Source of the DNA: Paenibacillus pabuli NBRC 13638
GTDB taxonomy: Bacteria; Bacillota; Bacilli; Paenibacillales; Paenibacillaceae
NCBI RefSeq assembly: GCF_001514495.1
Contig: NZ_BCNM01000011.1
Coordinates: forward strand, 62,001-126,000
Length of the DNA: 64,000 nt
Reading direction: 5' to 3'
The notes beneath the pieces were generated by a model, which saw only the letters and a list, made by a program, of their open reading frames with translations, searched no databases and was not told the origin of the DNA. Position numbers and translations under genes: made by a program. Each line of letters begins with the position of its first letter. Positions within the stretch are counted from its first letter, which is position 1. This document shows positions 25,369-33,515 of the stretch, piece after piece.

Positions 25369-26643
25369 ATGAGAAAAAAACAAAAATATATCCTGCCCCT
25401 TGTAAGTATGTTGGTGATGTCTATCCTGCTGTCTGCCTGCGGCGGCGGGGATAACGCGGCATCAGGAGGGGACGATTCCTCCGGTTCGGGCAAAGTAACA
25501 ATCAGCTTCATGCACTGGCGTGGAGAGGATGTGGAAGCGCTGAACAAGACGATTGATGCGTTTCAAAAGGAAAATCCGAACATCCATGTGGAGATGCAGA
25601 CTCTTCCTTCGGACCAATATCAATCGACTGTACAATCCAAAATCAGTGATGGTTCGGTAGGAGATGTATTTGCTTCCTTCCCTGGTGCACAGTTCGAAGC
25701 CTTCACCAAAGCCGGATTGTTCACCGATTTGAGCGGATCTTCGTTTCTGTCTGCCTACAATCCCAAGCTGATTGAAGCAGGCCAGCATGATGGCAAGCAA
25801 TTTGCATTCCCATATCAACTCGTATATAACGATCCAATTTATAATGTGAAGCTGTTTGAAAAATACGGCCTGACGCCGCCGAAGGATTGGGAAGGTTTCC
25901 TCGCACTTTGCCAGACGTTGAAAGATAACGGCATCATTCCGATTGCATTGGCCGGAGCGGACATTGGTCCGGGCCAATTCATGAATACAATGGTGATGAA
26001 CAATGCACCGAGTGACGACATTTTTACCAAAGTGGAAGCCGGAGAGGCCAAACTGACAGATGAGTTTTGGGTGAAAACTCTAACACAGATCAAAGAACTG
26101 AACGACAAAGGTTACTTCCAGCAGGACGCACTGGGAACGAAAGACCCGGCAGCGGGAGCACTCTTTATCCAGGAGAAAGCAGCCATACTGGCGAGCGGAT
26201 CTTATCAGTTGGCACAGAACAAGCTGCAAAATCCGAATCTGGAGCAGAAGCTGCTTGCACCCATTACTGTAAGTGCAGATCAGGCGAAATATGAAGGAGT
26301 GCACACCACTACATTCATGCTTGCGGTGAACAGTAAGTCGAAACATCCGGAAGAAGCGAAGAAGTTCATCGAATTCCTGAGTAAACCGGACGTAGCAAGC
26401 GATTATGCCAATCAGACCGGACAGAATGTAACGGTGAATAATGTAAAGTACGACACACCTGAACTTCAGGTTGCCGGAGATTGGGCGAGCAAAAAGACCG
26501 TGTTCCAGCCACGGTTCACTATCCTGAACGGAGATAATCAGAAAGCAGTGACGAACTCCATTCAGGCTGTACTGAGCGGCACTTCTCCTGAAGAGGCAGC
26601 GCAGCAGGCACAGGCGATCATTGATCAGCATATCGGGAAATAA
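25369..26643 (+). CDS. Sugar ABC transporter substrate-binding lipoprotein (family 1)
   Basis: 424 residues, starting at ATG behind TTCAGGAGGTC. A lipoprotein signal (LVMSILLSACGGG) puts it on the outer face of the membrane. The mature part has the family-1 solute-binding fold: TISFMHWRGEDVEALNKTID, GSVGDVFASFPGAQFEAF, PYQLVYNDPIYNV, AAILASGSYQLAQN and PEEAKKFIEFLSKP. The best-studied relatives bind oligosaccharides or glycosides. It is the first gene of the importer operon, 4 bp before the permease gene. The neighbouring SsuD-like enzyme hints at a sulfonated sugar or glycoside as ligand, but that is inference. Confidence 0.92.
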   Translation: MRKKQKYILPLVSMLVMSILLSACGGGDNAASGGDDSSGSGKVTISFMHWRGEDVEALNKTIDAFQKENPNIHVEMQTLPSDQYQSTVQSKISDGSVGDVFASFPGAQFEAFTKAGLFTDLSGSSFLSAYNPKLIEAGQHDGKQFAFPYQLVYNDPIYNVKLFEKYGLTPPKDWEGFLALCQTLKDNGIIPIALAGADIGPGQFMNTMVMNNAPSDDIFTKVEAGEAKLTDEFWVKTLTQIKELNDKGYFQQDALGTKDPAAGALFIQEKAAILASGSYQLAQNKLQNPNLEQKLLAPITVSADQAKYEGVHTTTFMLAVNSKSKHPEEAKKFIEFLSKPDVASDYANQTGQNVTVNNVKYDTPELQVAGDWASKKTVFQPRFTILNGDNQKAVTNSIQAVLSGTSPEEAAQQAQAIIDQHIGK

Positions 26644-26646
26644 ACG

Positions 26647-27519
26647 ATGAAGAATCGTATTCAGCTATCCCTGTTTTTGTTACCCGGGTTGCTGCTGTAC
26701 GTTGCACTGTTCGTATTTCCTACATTGACGGGGCTGTTCTACTCCTTTACGGATTGGGACGGGGTATCCCCGTCGTATGCATTTGTAGGGCTGGATAATT
26801 ACAAGGACAGTCTCAGCAGCATCGTATTTCGCAAAGCCTTTGGCAACAATGTGGAGTTCATGTTAACCGTTGTTATTGCACAAACCTTTATTTCACTTGT
26901 TCTTGCGCTGCTCCTGGTACGCAATACGAAGACGCGCATTGTGCTCCGAGCGCTGTATTTCCTGCCTGCGATTCTGTCCTCCGTGTCTGTGGGTCTGATC
27001 TGGGCGTTTATGTACGACCCTTCGATCGGGCTGATTAACTATGGATTGACCGAGGCAGGTATGGGGAGCATTGCCCACAACTGGATTGGTGATCCGAAGA
27101 TCGCCATCTACTCGATTGCCGCGGTACAAGTCTGGGCGCATGCCGGGCAGATGATGATCGTGTTTATCGCAGGTCTGCAAGGCATTCCGGCGGAGCTGTA
27201 TGAAGCAGCACGTATGGATGGTGGCAGCAAATGGCAGGTATTCCGTACCGTGACCTGGCCGCTGCTTGCACCTTCGGCAACGATTGTGGTAGCCTATACG
27301 ACCATTCAGTCGTTCAAGGCTTTTGATCTTATTTTCACCATGACGGACGGAGGTCCGAACTACGCTACTGAAATTTTGACGACATATATCTATCATACCG
27401 CCTTTGGCAGCTACTCCTTTGGCCTCGCTTCCGCGGGTTCGATGATCTTCCTGGTGCTGCTCGCTTTGCTGACGTTATTGCAGTTCAAAGCGCTGCGTGC
27501 GGACCGGGTGAGCTATTAA
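26647..27519 (+). CDS. Sugar ABC transporter permease (MalF/UgpA type)
   Basis: 290 residues with six membrane segments, first LSLFLLPGLLLYVALFVFPT. The inner-membrane coupling motif is EAARMDGGSKWQVFRTVTWPLL (EAA loop). It begins 4 bp after the binding-protein stop. No ATPase gene is in the operon, as is usual in Bacilli that share an MsmX-type ATPase for several sugar importers. Confidence 0.93.
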   Translation: MKNRIQLSLFLLPGLLLYVALFVFPTLTGLFYSFTDWDGVSPSYAFVGLDNYKDSLSSIVFRKAFGNNVEFMLTVVIAQTFISLVLALLLVRNTKTRIVLRALYFLPAILSSVSVGLIWAFMYDPSIGLINYGLTEAGMGSIAHNWIGDPKIAIYSIAAVQVWAHAGQMMIVFIAGLQGIPAELYEAARMDGGSKWQVFRTVTWPLLAPSATIVVAYTTIQSFKAFDLIFTMTDGGPNYATEILTTYIYHTAFGSYSFGLASAGSMIFLVLLALLTLLQFKALRADRVSY

Positions 27520-27582
27520 TCCATGGGCGGCGAATCGACCTGCTCGTGAGCAGAAGCAGAATTGAGGAAGGAGGGGGTTTAT

Positions 27583-28398
27583 ATGGTTTTAAAATGGTTC
27601 AATCGACTGATCTTAGCTGTTTACGCGCTGCTGATTCTTGTGCCGTTGTACTTTGTATTTGTGTCATCTTTTAAAACGAGCAGCAATTTCTTCACCAGTC
27701 CATTCAGCTGGCCGGACCCGTTTACATGGGGAAATCTCACGGGCATGTTCCGCAATCAGCCGATGTGGCAGTATTTCGGAAACAGTCTGGTCGTGACGCT
27801 GGGTACGGTGGCGATGGAGTTGTTGCTCAGCAGCATGATTGCTTACGCCATTGTTCGTTGGGGTGGCAGTGTGGGCAAAATCGTGTTTGCCCTGTTTGTT
27901 GCCGGGCTGATCGTTCCTTCCCAGGTGAGCATGCTGCCGATCTATTCCCTGACGCGTACGCTTGGATGGTCGGACAGTCTGACAGGACTCATAGTAGTAT
28001 CAGCTGCGATGCTGATGCCTGTCTCCGTATTTATGCTGACGGGCTTCATGCGTATGCTGAATGCGGAAATACTCGAAGCGGGCAGTATGGATGGAGCAAG
28101 CGAGTGGAGGCTCTACACACGGATTGCCTTACCACTTGCTGCGCCTTCGCTGGCAGCAACGGCTACGTTCCTGCTCGTGATGGTCTGGAATGACTTGCTC
28201 ATTCCGATGCTGATGCTGAGCAGTAAGTCCAAGCTCACTTTACCACTGGCGCTCATGCAGTTCCGCGGGGAATACGTGACGAACTATCCGATGATGCTCA
28301 CGGGTGTGCTGGTAACAGCCATTCCGATGATCGTGCTGTTCCTCCTGCTCCAGCGTTATTTTGTGGCAGGTCTGACAGCGGGTTCACTCAAAGGGTAA
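27583..28398 (+). CDS. Sugar ABC transporter permease (MalG/UgpE type)
   Basis: 271 residues from ATG 27583, preceded by GGAAGGAGGGGG. An ATG 21 bp upstream lies inside the ribosome site. Six membrane segments and the coupling motif EAGSMDGASEWRLYTRIALPL identify it as the second permease. It pairs with the permease upstream to form the membrane channel. The gap between the two permease genes is 63 bp. Confidence 0.93.
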   Translation: MVLKWFNRLILAVYALLILVPLYFVFVSSFKTSSNFFTSPFSWPDPFTWGNLTGMFRNQPMWQYFGNSLVVTLGTVAMELLLSSMIAYAIVRWGGSVGKIVFALFVAGLIVPSQVSMLPIYSLTRTLGWSDSLTGLIVVSAAMLMPVSVFMLTGFMRMLNAEILEAGSMDGASEWRLYTRIALPLAAPSLAATATFLLVMVWNDLLIPMLMLSSKSKLTLPLALMQFRGEYVTNYPMMLTGVLVTAIPMIVLFLLLQRYFVAGLTAGSLKG

Positions 28399-28512
28399 GA
28401 GATGGGAAGAAGATCAACGGATATGCGTATTTTGCATTGATTTCTGGATCATTCTGCATAATAATGGTTTAGTGTCAGAATGACTACATAGAGATCAAGG
28501 GAGCTATAAGAC

Positions 28513-29730
28513 ATGAGCAAACTGGAAGTATTGCGGAATCCCAAGCAGCGCAAGCTGCTGTTCAGTGCCGGCATGAGCTGGCTGTTTGATGCCATGGAAG
28601 TCGGCATGATTTCCTTCATCGTGGCTGCACTTGCCAAGGAATGGAGTCTCAGTCCCGGACAAGTCGGGGTGCTTACGAGTATCAACTCCATCGGTATGGC
28701 GCTTGGTGCCTTGCTTGCGGGGGCACTTGCGGACCGATTCGGGCGAAAAGCCATTTTGATGTGGACCCTGCTGGTATTTACGATTGCTAGTGGCCTGTCA
28801 GCATTGGCGACCGGATTCGCCGTGTTGTGTGTACTGCGTCTGGTTGCAGGTATCGGCCTCGGCGGAGAGCTGCCCGTGGCATCTACGTTGGTATCGGAGT
28901 CGATGCCTACGGCAGAGCGCGGACGTGCAGTCGTACTGCTGGAGAGCTTCTGGGCAGGCGGCTGGATTGTATCAGCACTCATCGCCAACTTTGTTATCCC
29001 GGAATATGGCTGGAGAATTGCTTTTGCCATTGGTGCCGTTCCAGCGTTATATGCGCTGTATCTGCGCCGTGCCATTCAGGACCCGCCTCGTTACAAGAAC
29101 AACACCAAGATTAAGAAAATCACGTTCCGCGAAAAGGTAGCGACGGTCTGGTCGGCACCGCATCGCCGCACAACGTTGATGCTCTGGATCTTGTGGTTTA
29201 CCGTCATTTTCTCTTATTATGGCATGTTCCTATGGTTGCCGTCGGTTGTCATGGCAAAAGGTTTTACGCTGGTCAAAAGCTTCCAGTACGTGCTAATTAT
29301 GACGATTGCGCAGCTGCCAGGTTACTTCACAGCGGCGTATTTCATTGAGCGGTTTGGTCGCAAATTTGTACTTGTCGTTTATCTTACATTGACAGCAGTA
29401 AGTGCGATAGCTTTTGGATTGGCAACAACAGAAGCGACGATCCTGACCGCAGGGATCTGTCTTTCCTTCTTCAATCTGGGGGCTTGGGGCGGTCTGTACG
29501 CGTATAGTCCGGAATTGTACCCCACTTCCGTTCGTTCAACAGGTGTGGGACTTGCCACATCGGTAGGCCGGATTGGGGGCGTACTTGCTCCGTTAATGGT
29601 TGGTATGCTGGTTCAGCGTGAAGTGGCAATCAGCCTGATATTCACGATTTTCTTCGTGACCATCCTCATTGGGGCAGCGGCTGTGCTGTTCCTGGGCCGG
29701 GAAACCAAGGGTCTGGAACTGGCTGAATAA
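28513..29730 (+). CDS. MFS transporter (sugar/acid:H+ symporter type)
   Basis: 405 residues with about 12 membrane segments. MFS signatures are LADRFGRKAILMW in loop 2-3 (G-x-x-x-D-R-x-G-R-R type) and YFIERFGRKFVLVVY in the second half. Early features, SWLFDAMEVGMISFI and RLVAGIGLGGELPVASTL, place it near the AAHS/NiaP/sugar porter groups. Substrate cannot be deduced. It follows the importer operon by 114 bp on the same strand and ends before a strong terminator, so it may be cotranscribed or have its own promoter. Confidence 0.88.
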   Translation: MSKLEVLRNPKQRKLLFSAGMSWLFDAMEVGMISFIVAALAKEWSLSPGQVGVLTSINSIGMALGALLAGALADRFGRKAILMWTLLVFTIASGLSALATGFAVLCVLRLVAGIGLGGELPVASTLVSESMPTAERGRAVVLLESFWAGGWIVSALIANFVIPEYGWRIAFAIGAVPALYALYLRRAIQDPPRYKNNTKIKKITFREKVATVWSAPHRRTTLMLWILWFTVIFSYYGMFLWLPSVVMAKGFTLVKSFQYVLIMTIAQLPGYFTAAYFIERFGRKFVLVVYLTLTAVSAIAFGLATTEATILTAGICLSFFNLGAWGGLYAYSPELYPTSVRSTGVGLATSVGRIGGVLAPLMVGMLVQREVAISLIFTIFFVTILIGAAAVLFLGRETKGLELAE

Positions 29731-29820
29731 ATGTCAATAAATACAACGCAACTTTTGTGCGGGTCTGCCTGCCTATGCTTATGACGGGTTGGACAAGCGA
29801 TATAAGGTTGATACAAGAAG

Positions 29821-29861
29821 GGGCATGACCATGGCGTGACCATGGGCTCATGCCTCTTTTT
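29821..29861 (+). terminator. Terminator after the MFS gene
   Basis: GGGCATGA-CCATGG and CCATGG-GCTCATGCC form a long stem followed by TCTTTTT. Confidence 0.85.
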
Positions 29862-29925
29862 GCTGTGTTTGGAGTCGATTTCTGCCTGCGTCATCGGTCC
29901 GATAGACGTCTCTTTTTCTATATCC

Positions 29926-29931
29926 TATAAT
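29926..29931 (+). promoter_or_regulatory. -10 box of the SleB-like gene
   Basis: A TATAAT box would start RNA near 29938. This excludes the ATG at 29930 and supports a start at 30008 for the gene downstream. The -35 is unclear. Confidence 0.45.
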
Positions 29932-30007
29932 GACACTCGGGATGTCCAACCGTGAGAATTCAGGGGAAGAAGTGGGATCTGGATTCAGAAAAGTGGAGGT
30001 TAATGGA

Positions 30008-31084
30008 ATGATGAAGAATAAAATTGAAGTGGATCAAACGAATAAAATGAATGAAGAGAATATGATGAATGAGAAGAATAGAATGAATGAAAAGCATTTG
30101 ATGAGTGAGCAGCGTAGCATGTGTGAAATGGTCAGTATGAACGAGAATGCCGGGATAGTGGTGTACAGCTACAATGGCGACGTTAAGGTGAATGAGGTAG
30201 ATCGGGTTTACGGTGAATACGATGTGATTGATCTTACTCCTGTAAAAGAGATGAAAGAAAAGAAACAGATGAATGTGACGAGCTATATCCACAGCTCAGA
30301 TGAAGAATCTAAGTTAAACAGTAGGGATGAGAAGCTTGATCTGCATGATTTGCATGTTCTGCACACAAATACTGCCCACATGGAGCCGATCACCGTCAGT
30401 CGGAAAGTTACCCACCGCAGGGGGAGAAAGACTGGCAAAAGAGCAGGACGAGTAAGTATGCTTCTCGGTGCCTGCGCGATGACGCTGGGACTGACCGTGG
30501 CTGCTCCTTCGGCTGGAGCACAAAAGCTGGAGCAAGGTGTTCGCAGTGAGCATGTACTGCAATTGCAGGAGCAATTAAGCGACCTGGGGTATTTTGACGC
30601 TGGAATGACGGGGTATTACGGTTCCATCACCAAGAGCGCAGTCCGTAAGTTCCAGCAGGCACAGGGGCTGAGCGCCGATGGCGTGGCAGGCCCGGTAACT
30701 CTGAACAGACTGAACAAGAAAGTGAAAGCCGAAGGCAACACGCTGCGCCAATTGGCAAAGCTGATCCATGGGGAAGCACGCGGAGAATCCTTTGAAGGAC
30801 AGGTTGCTGTAGGCGCGGTCGTGTTGAACCGAGTGCATTCGAATGCATTCCCGTCATCCATTCCGCAGGTGATTTTCCAGAAAGGGCAGTTCACAGCCAT
30901 AGACGATGGTCAGTTCAATACGAAGCCGACGGCGACCTCTTATAAGGCAGCACGCAAAGCATTAAATGGCGTTGATCCGACGAATGGAGCATTGTATTAT
31001 TACAATCCGAAGATTGCCACTTCGGTGTGGAGTAAGAGCAGGCCGACACTGCTGACGATTGGGCAGCATGATTTTACGCGTTAA
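30008..31084 (+). CDS. SleB/CwlJ-type cell wall hydrolase with PG-binding domain and long N-terminal extension
   Basis: 358 residues from ATG 30008, behind TGGAGGTTAATGG. Residues 10-50 are a Met-Asn-Glu-Lys-rich repeat with a six-residue period. A Lys/Arg-rich patch and a hydrophobic segment (SMLLGACAMTLGLTVAAPSAGA) come only at about 145-170, so the export signal is internal or the first part stays in the cytoplasm. A PG_binding_1 domain (LQEQLSDLGYFDAGMTG, GPVTLNRLNK) is followed by the SleB hydrolase domain (IHGEARGESFEGQVAVGAVV, ALYYYNPKIATSVW). SleB-like enzymes digest the spore cortex at germination or act on vegetative wall. Confidence 0.87.
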   Translation: MMKNKIEVDQTNKMNEENMMNEKNRMNEKHLMSEQRSMCEMVSMNENAGIVVYSYNGDVKVNEVDRVYGEYDVIDLTPVKEMKEKKQMNVTSYIHSSDEESKLNSRDEKLDLHDLHVLHTNTAHMEPITVSRKVTHRRGRKTGKRAGRVSMLLGACAMTLGLTVAAPSAGAQKLEQGVRSEHVLQLQEQLSDLGYFDAGMTGYYGSITKSAVRKFQQAQGLSADGVAGPVTLNRLNKKVKAEGNTLRQLAKLIHGEARGESFEGQVAVGAVVLNRVHSNAFPSSIPQVIFQKGQFTAIDDGQFNTKPTATSYKAARKALNGVDPTNGALYYYNPKIATSVWSKSRPTLLTIGQHDFTR

Positions 31085-31127
31085 GTTAGGTAGAGGAATT
31101 AAGAAAAATAATTGTAAATATTAAATT

Positions 31128-31176
31128 ACCCCCGGCTATGCGCTGCTGAATGCAGACGCGCTGCCGGGGGTTTGTT
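31128..31176 (+). terminator. Terminator after the SleB-like gene
   Basis: ACCCCCGGC and GCCGGGGGT flank an inner GCGC-containing hairpin, and TTTGTT follows. Confidence 0.75.
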
Positions 31177-31369
31177 AGTTTATGAACTATACTTGAGAAT
31201 TTTCCTGGCTCAGTAGGCCATTTGCTTGAAAGGCATTATAAATTTACTTCATTAATTTTGATTTTTAATTTTTCGATAGCATATTGAAACATGGCATCCC
31301 CATATACTTTGCTATCATGGCATATTTAGATGGTCTACTTATTAAGTGTGCTGAAAGGTGGGATAAGGT

Positions 31370-32188
31370 TTGTCGGATCCTTTTGTTGTCAAATCATTAG
31401 ACGAAATACGTTTTTGGTCACGCATTATGAAAGAACATTCCTTTTTTCTTCGACTGGGATTTAGGTGTGAAGATACGCAGTTAATTAATGAGGCTAATCA
31501 ATTCCATGCAATCTTTGAGGATATTGAAAGAAGATCACATTCTTTTCAAGCAGATACGGATCCGCAAACCATTAGACAGTTTAATTTAGAAGTTCACAAT
31601 GCGGCTGCGCATATATGGGCATTTAAAAGAAAAGTGCTTGGGCTTATACTACGGTGTCAACTTCCGGGGGGAACCAATTTTCCTTTACTTGTGGATCATG
31701 TTAGCCGAGAAGCCAATTACTTTAGAAATCGGTTAGAGGAACTCAATAGCGGGAGGCTTGAACCATTACCTGATGCGATTATTGATGAAAATGTCTTTTT
31801 CCTCAAAATCATGGCAGACCATGCAAAATTTATAGGTCATCTTCTTGATCCATCCGAGCGAAAATTAGTGGAACAAGCAAGGGAGTTTAGTCAAGATTTT
31901 GATACGCTGATGTTCCAAGCCATCGATTTAAGTTCAATGCGTCCACAATCGCAAACCCATCCATTACTAAGTCAATTTGTTGATGAAAACCGCGTTTCGG
32001 TCAAATCATTGCGAGATTTTAAGAAGACTGCACGCGACTTAATTGATGAGTGTCGAATCAAAAGTATCATTCACCCCTTATTGGCAGATCACGTTTTTCG
32101 TGAAGCCGAACGATTCTTGTTTGTACTTGACATGTTTGATCAATCATTGTCTGGCATGCAGGTAAACAAGAAAGAAATCATGCATTAA
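31370..32188 (+). CDS. DUF2935 family protein
   Basis: 272 residues from a TTG behind GAAAGGTGGG. It contains two similar helical halves with a His/Glu pattern (IMKEHSFFLRLGF, DHVSREANYFRNRL, IMADHAKFIGHLL, DHVFREAERFLFVL), as in the DUF2935 family, whose spaced His and Glu residues resemble metal-binding four-helix bundles. Function is not known. It precedes the histidine-rich YmaF-like gene by 14 bp, so the two are probably one operon and may both handle metal ions, which is an inference. Confidence 0.82.
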   Translation: MSDPFVVKSLDEIRFWSRIMKEHSFFLRLGFRCEDTQLINEANQFHAIFEDIERRSHSFQADTDPQTIRQFNLEVHNAAAHIWAFKRKVLGLILRCQLPGGTNFPLLVDHVSREANYFRNRLEELNSGRLEPLPDAIIDENVFFLKIMADHAKFIGHLLDPSERKLVEQAREFSQDFDTLMFQAIDLSSMRPQSQTHPLLSQFVDENRVSVKSLRDFKKTARDLIDECRIKSIIHPLLADHVFREAERFLFVLDMFDQSLSGMQVNKKEIMH

Positions 32189-32202
32189 AGGAGGCATATT
32201 TG

Positions 32203-32589
32203 ATGGAAAAACATATAACGGGATTTGTTTTTCATTCCAATGACCCCGATTCTGGACATTCACATAAACTTTTTCTTACATCTTGGGATGGAAGGCCAGT
32301 CAACGTTCATGTTCATCCTTTTCAAGGAGATACATCCTTTGATGTTGGACATTTCCATCATTACGTGGGTATAACTGAACCAGCTCCGAGTGGTGTTCCA
32401 CACGTCCATAATTATCATGCCCAAACGTCCTTTAATGACCAACACAAGCACATGATAAGGGGAACAACTGGTCCTGCAATTCCCTTGGCAGGCGGTGGGC
32501 ACTATCATTATTTTGAAGGTTATACCACAGTGGATGGTAGGATTCCACATGCTCATCGATATAATGGAAATACAGGTAATGAACAATAA
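32203..32589 (+). CDS. YmaF-family histidine-rich protein
   Basis: 128 residues from an ATG behind AAAGGAGGC. It is very rich in His, with paired motifs HSHK, HVHPF, GHFHHYVG, HVHNYHAQT, QHKH, GHYHYFEG and HAHRY. These repeats match the YmaF family, of unknown function. The regularly spaced H-x-H motifs suggest metal binding. It is the second gene after the DUF2935 protein. No signal peptide is seen, so it is likely cytosolic or on spores. Confidence 0.85.
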   Translation: MEKHITGFVFHSNDPDSGHSHKLFLTSWDGRPVNVHVHPFQGDTSFDVGHFHHYVGITEPAPSGVPHVHNYHAQTSFNDQHKHMIRGTTGPAIPLAGGGHYHYFEGYTTVDGRIPHAHRYNGNTGNEQ

Positions 32590-32730
32590 TATAACATCTG
32601 TCTTTGTTAGGTGGGTGTTCTTGCATTGTAATGAAATTTGGTGGATTAGTAGAAGATGACTGTAAAGTGATAGTAATCTGACCCTAAGTTGAACACCACA
32701 TGATGGATTTACCGTGATAGTATGTAACCA

Positions 32731-32808
32731 TAGAAAAAGGCGCGAATGAAACGCACGGCTGCACAATGCGGCATATGAACGGGGCGTTCCTCCTCTCGCC
32801 TTTTCTAG
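32731..32808. repeat. Structured 78-bp repeat, family B, copy 1
   Basis: About 80% identical to the copy at 52250-52327. Shared blocks include GAATGAAACGCAC, GCGGCATATGA, GGGGCGTTCCTC and TCTCGCCTTTTCTA. AGAAAA and GGCG on the left pair with CGCCTTTTCT on the right, and GAAACGC pairs with GCGTTCC. It lies between the YmaF gene and the end of a convergent small gene and could be a terminator or small RNA. Confidence 0.6.
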
Positions 32809-32826
32809 TTATATCAGTGCTTTGGG

Positions 32827-32988
32827 TCACTTCTTCTTTTTTGAAAATAGAAATAAGACTAGCAGAATAACTGCAATAGCTACGATATCGTAAACAATAT
32901 TGAACATTTCATATGTTGTTCGAGAAATGAAAAAGCCCACAGCTGCAATGCCCAAAATTATTAGACCAAAAATTGTTTTATTTTGCAA
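32827..32988 (-). CDS. Small two-TM protein
   Basis: 53 residues from a TTG at 32988, seven bases after GGAGG. It is MQNKTIFGLIILGIAAVGFF, then a short polar stretch, a second hydrophobic segment (YDIVAIAVILLVLFLF) and SKKKK at the end. It has no recognised family. Its size and lysine tail resemble the small membrane protein at 51254-51442 and many bacteriocin immunity proteins, but there is no bacteriocin gene next to it. Family B repeat copy 1 lies just after its stop. Confidence 0.55.
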   Translation of the reverse strand: MQNKTIFGLIILGIAAVGFFISRTTYEMFNIVYDIVAIAVILLVLFLFSKKKK

Positions 32989-33177
32989 TCTAAAACCTCC
33001 ATTTATATATATTTGGATGGATTGTAGGACAATACATCGATTCAGCTGGTGGTTATCCTCCAAATTGTAATACGTAGCGGTGGGAAGCATGTTTGATGGT
33101 GATTGGCAATACAGGGGAACGGTAGGGAAGAGCGACATACGATATTTTGGGTCTGAACCCTACTCTTGAAGTGAAAA

Positions 33178-33297
33178 GTGAAATTATTGAAAAAAAGAGA
33201 GCGTGTTGAAGTGTCATGGGAGACTGTAAACGATTATGTAGGCGACGCAGAAGATATTGCTGACAAGATTACAAAAATGGCTGAGACTATTAAATGA
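33178..33297 (+). CDS. Short orphan reading frame, possible gene fragment
   Basis: 39 codons from GTG 33178, MKLLKKRERVEVSWETVNDY, ending AETIK. No ribosome site is convincing. The sequence is protein-like (amphipathic, acidic middle) but not recognised. It ends where an IS200-like fragment begins, so it may be the severed end of a larger gene. Confidence 0.3.
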   Translation: MKLLKKRERVEVSWETVNDYVGDAEDIADKITKMAETIK

Positions 33298-33515
33298 TCA
33301 ATCGGATCAAGGCTTTTTCATTAGACAAGCGTAAGTACAAGGGAATGGAAATTTTAGAAGGCTACATGATGCCTGGCCACGTTCATATGTTGGTGGCACC
33401 AAAACCCCACCCGCTGGCTTTAAAAACTTATGAGCAGCTGGTTTCGCACAGCGGGAATGTGGTTTCGGTGGGGGAAGAGCTGAAAGAGACTTGCATCAAT
33501 ATTTTGACAGCTTAA
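33294..33515 (+). pseudogene. IS200/IS605-type transposase (TnpA) fragment
   Basis: The segment MEILEGYMMPGHVHMLVAPK matches the region around the catalytic H-U-H motif of IS200 TnpA (usual form DHVHML). The sequences before and after are not IS200-like, and the frame runs into the end of the secA2 gene. The catalytic Tyr region is missing, so this is a relic that marks a recombination scar left of the SecA2 cluster. Confidence 0.6.

Noticed and set aside
32260..32766. 168-codon minus-strand frame
   Set aside because: Antisense to the histidine-rich YmaF gene and running into a repeat; no start signals.
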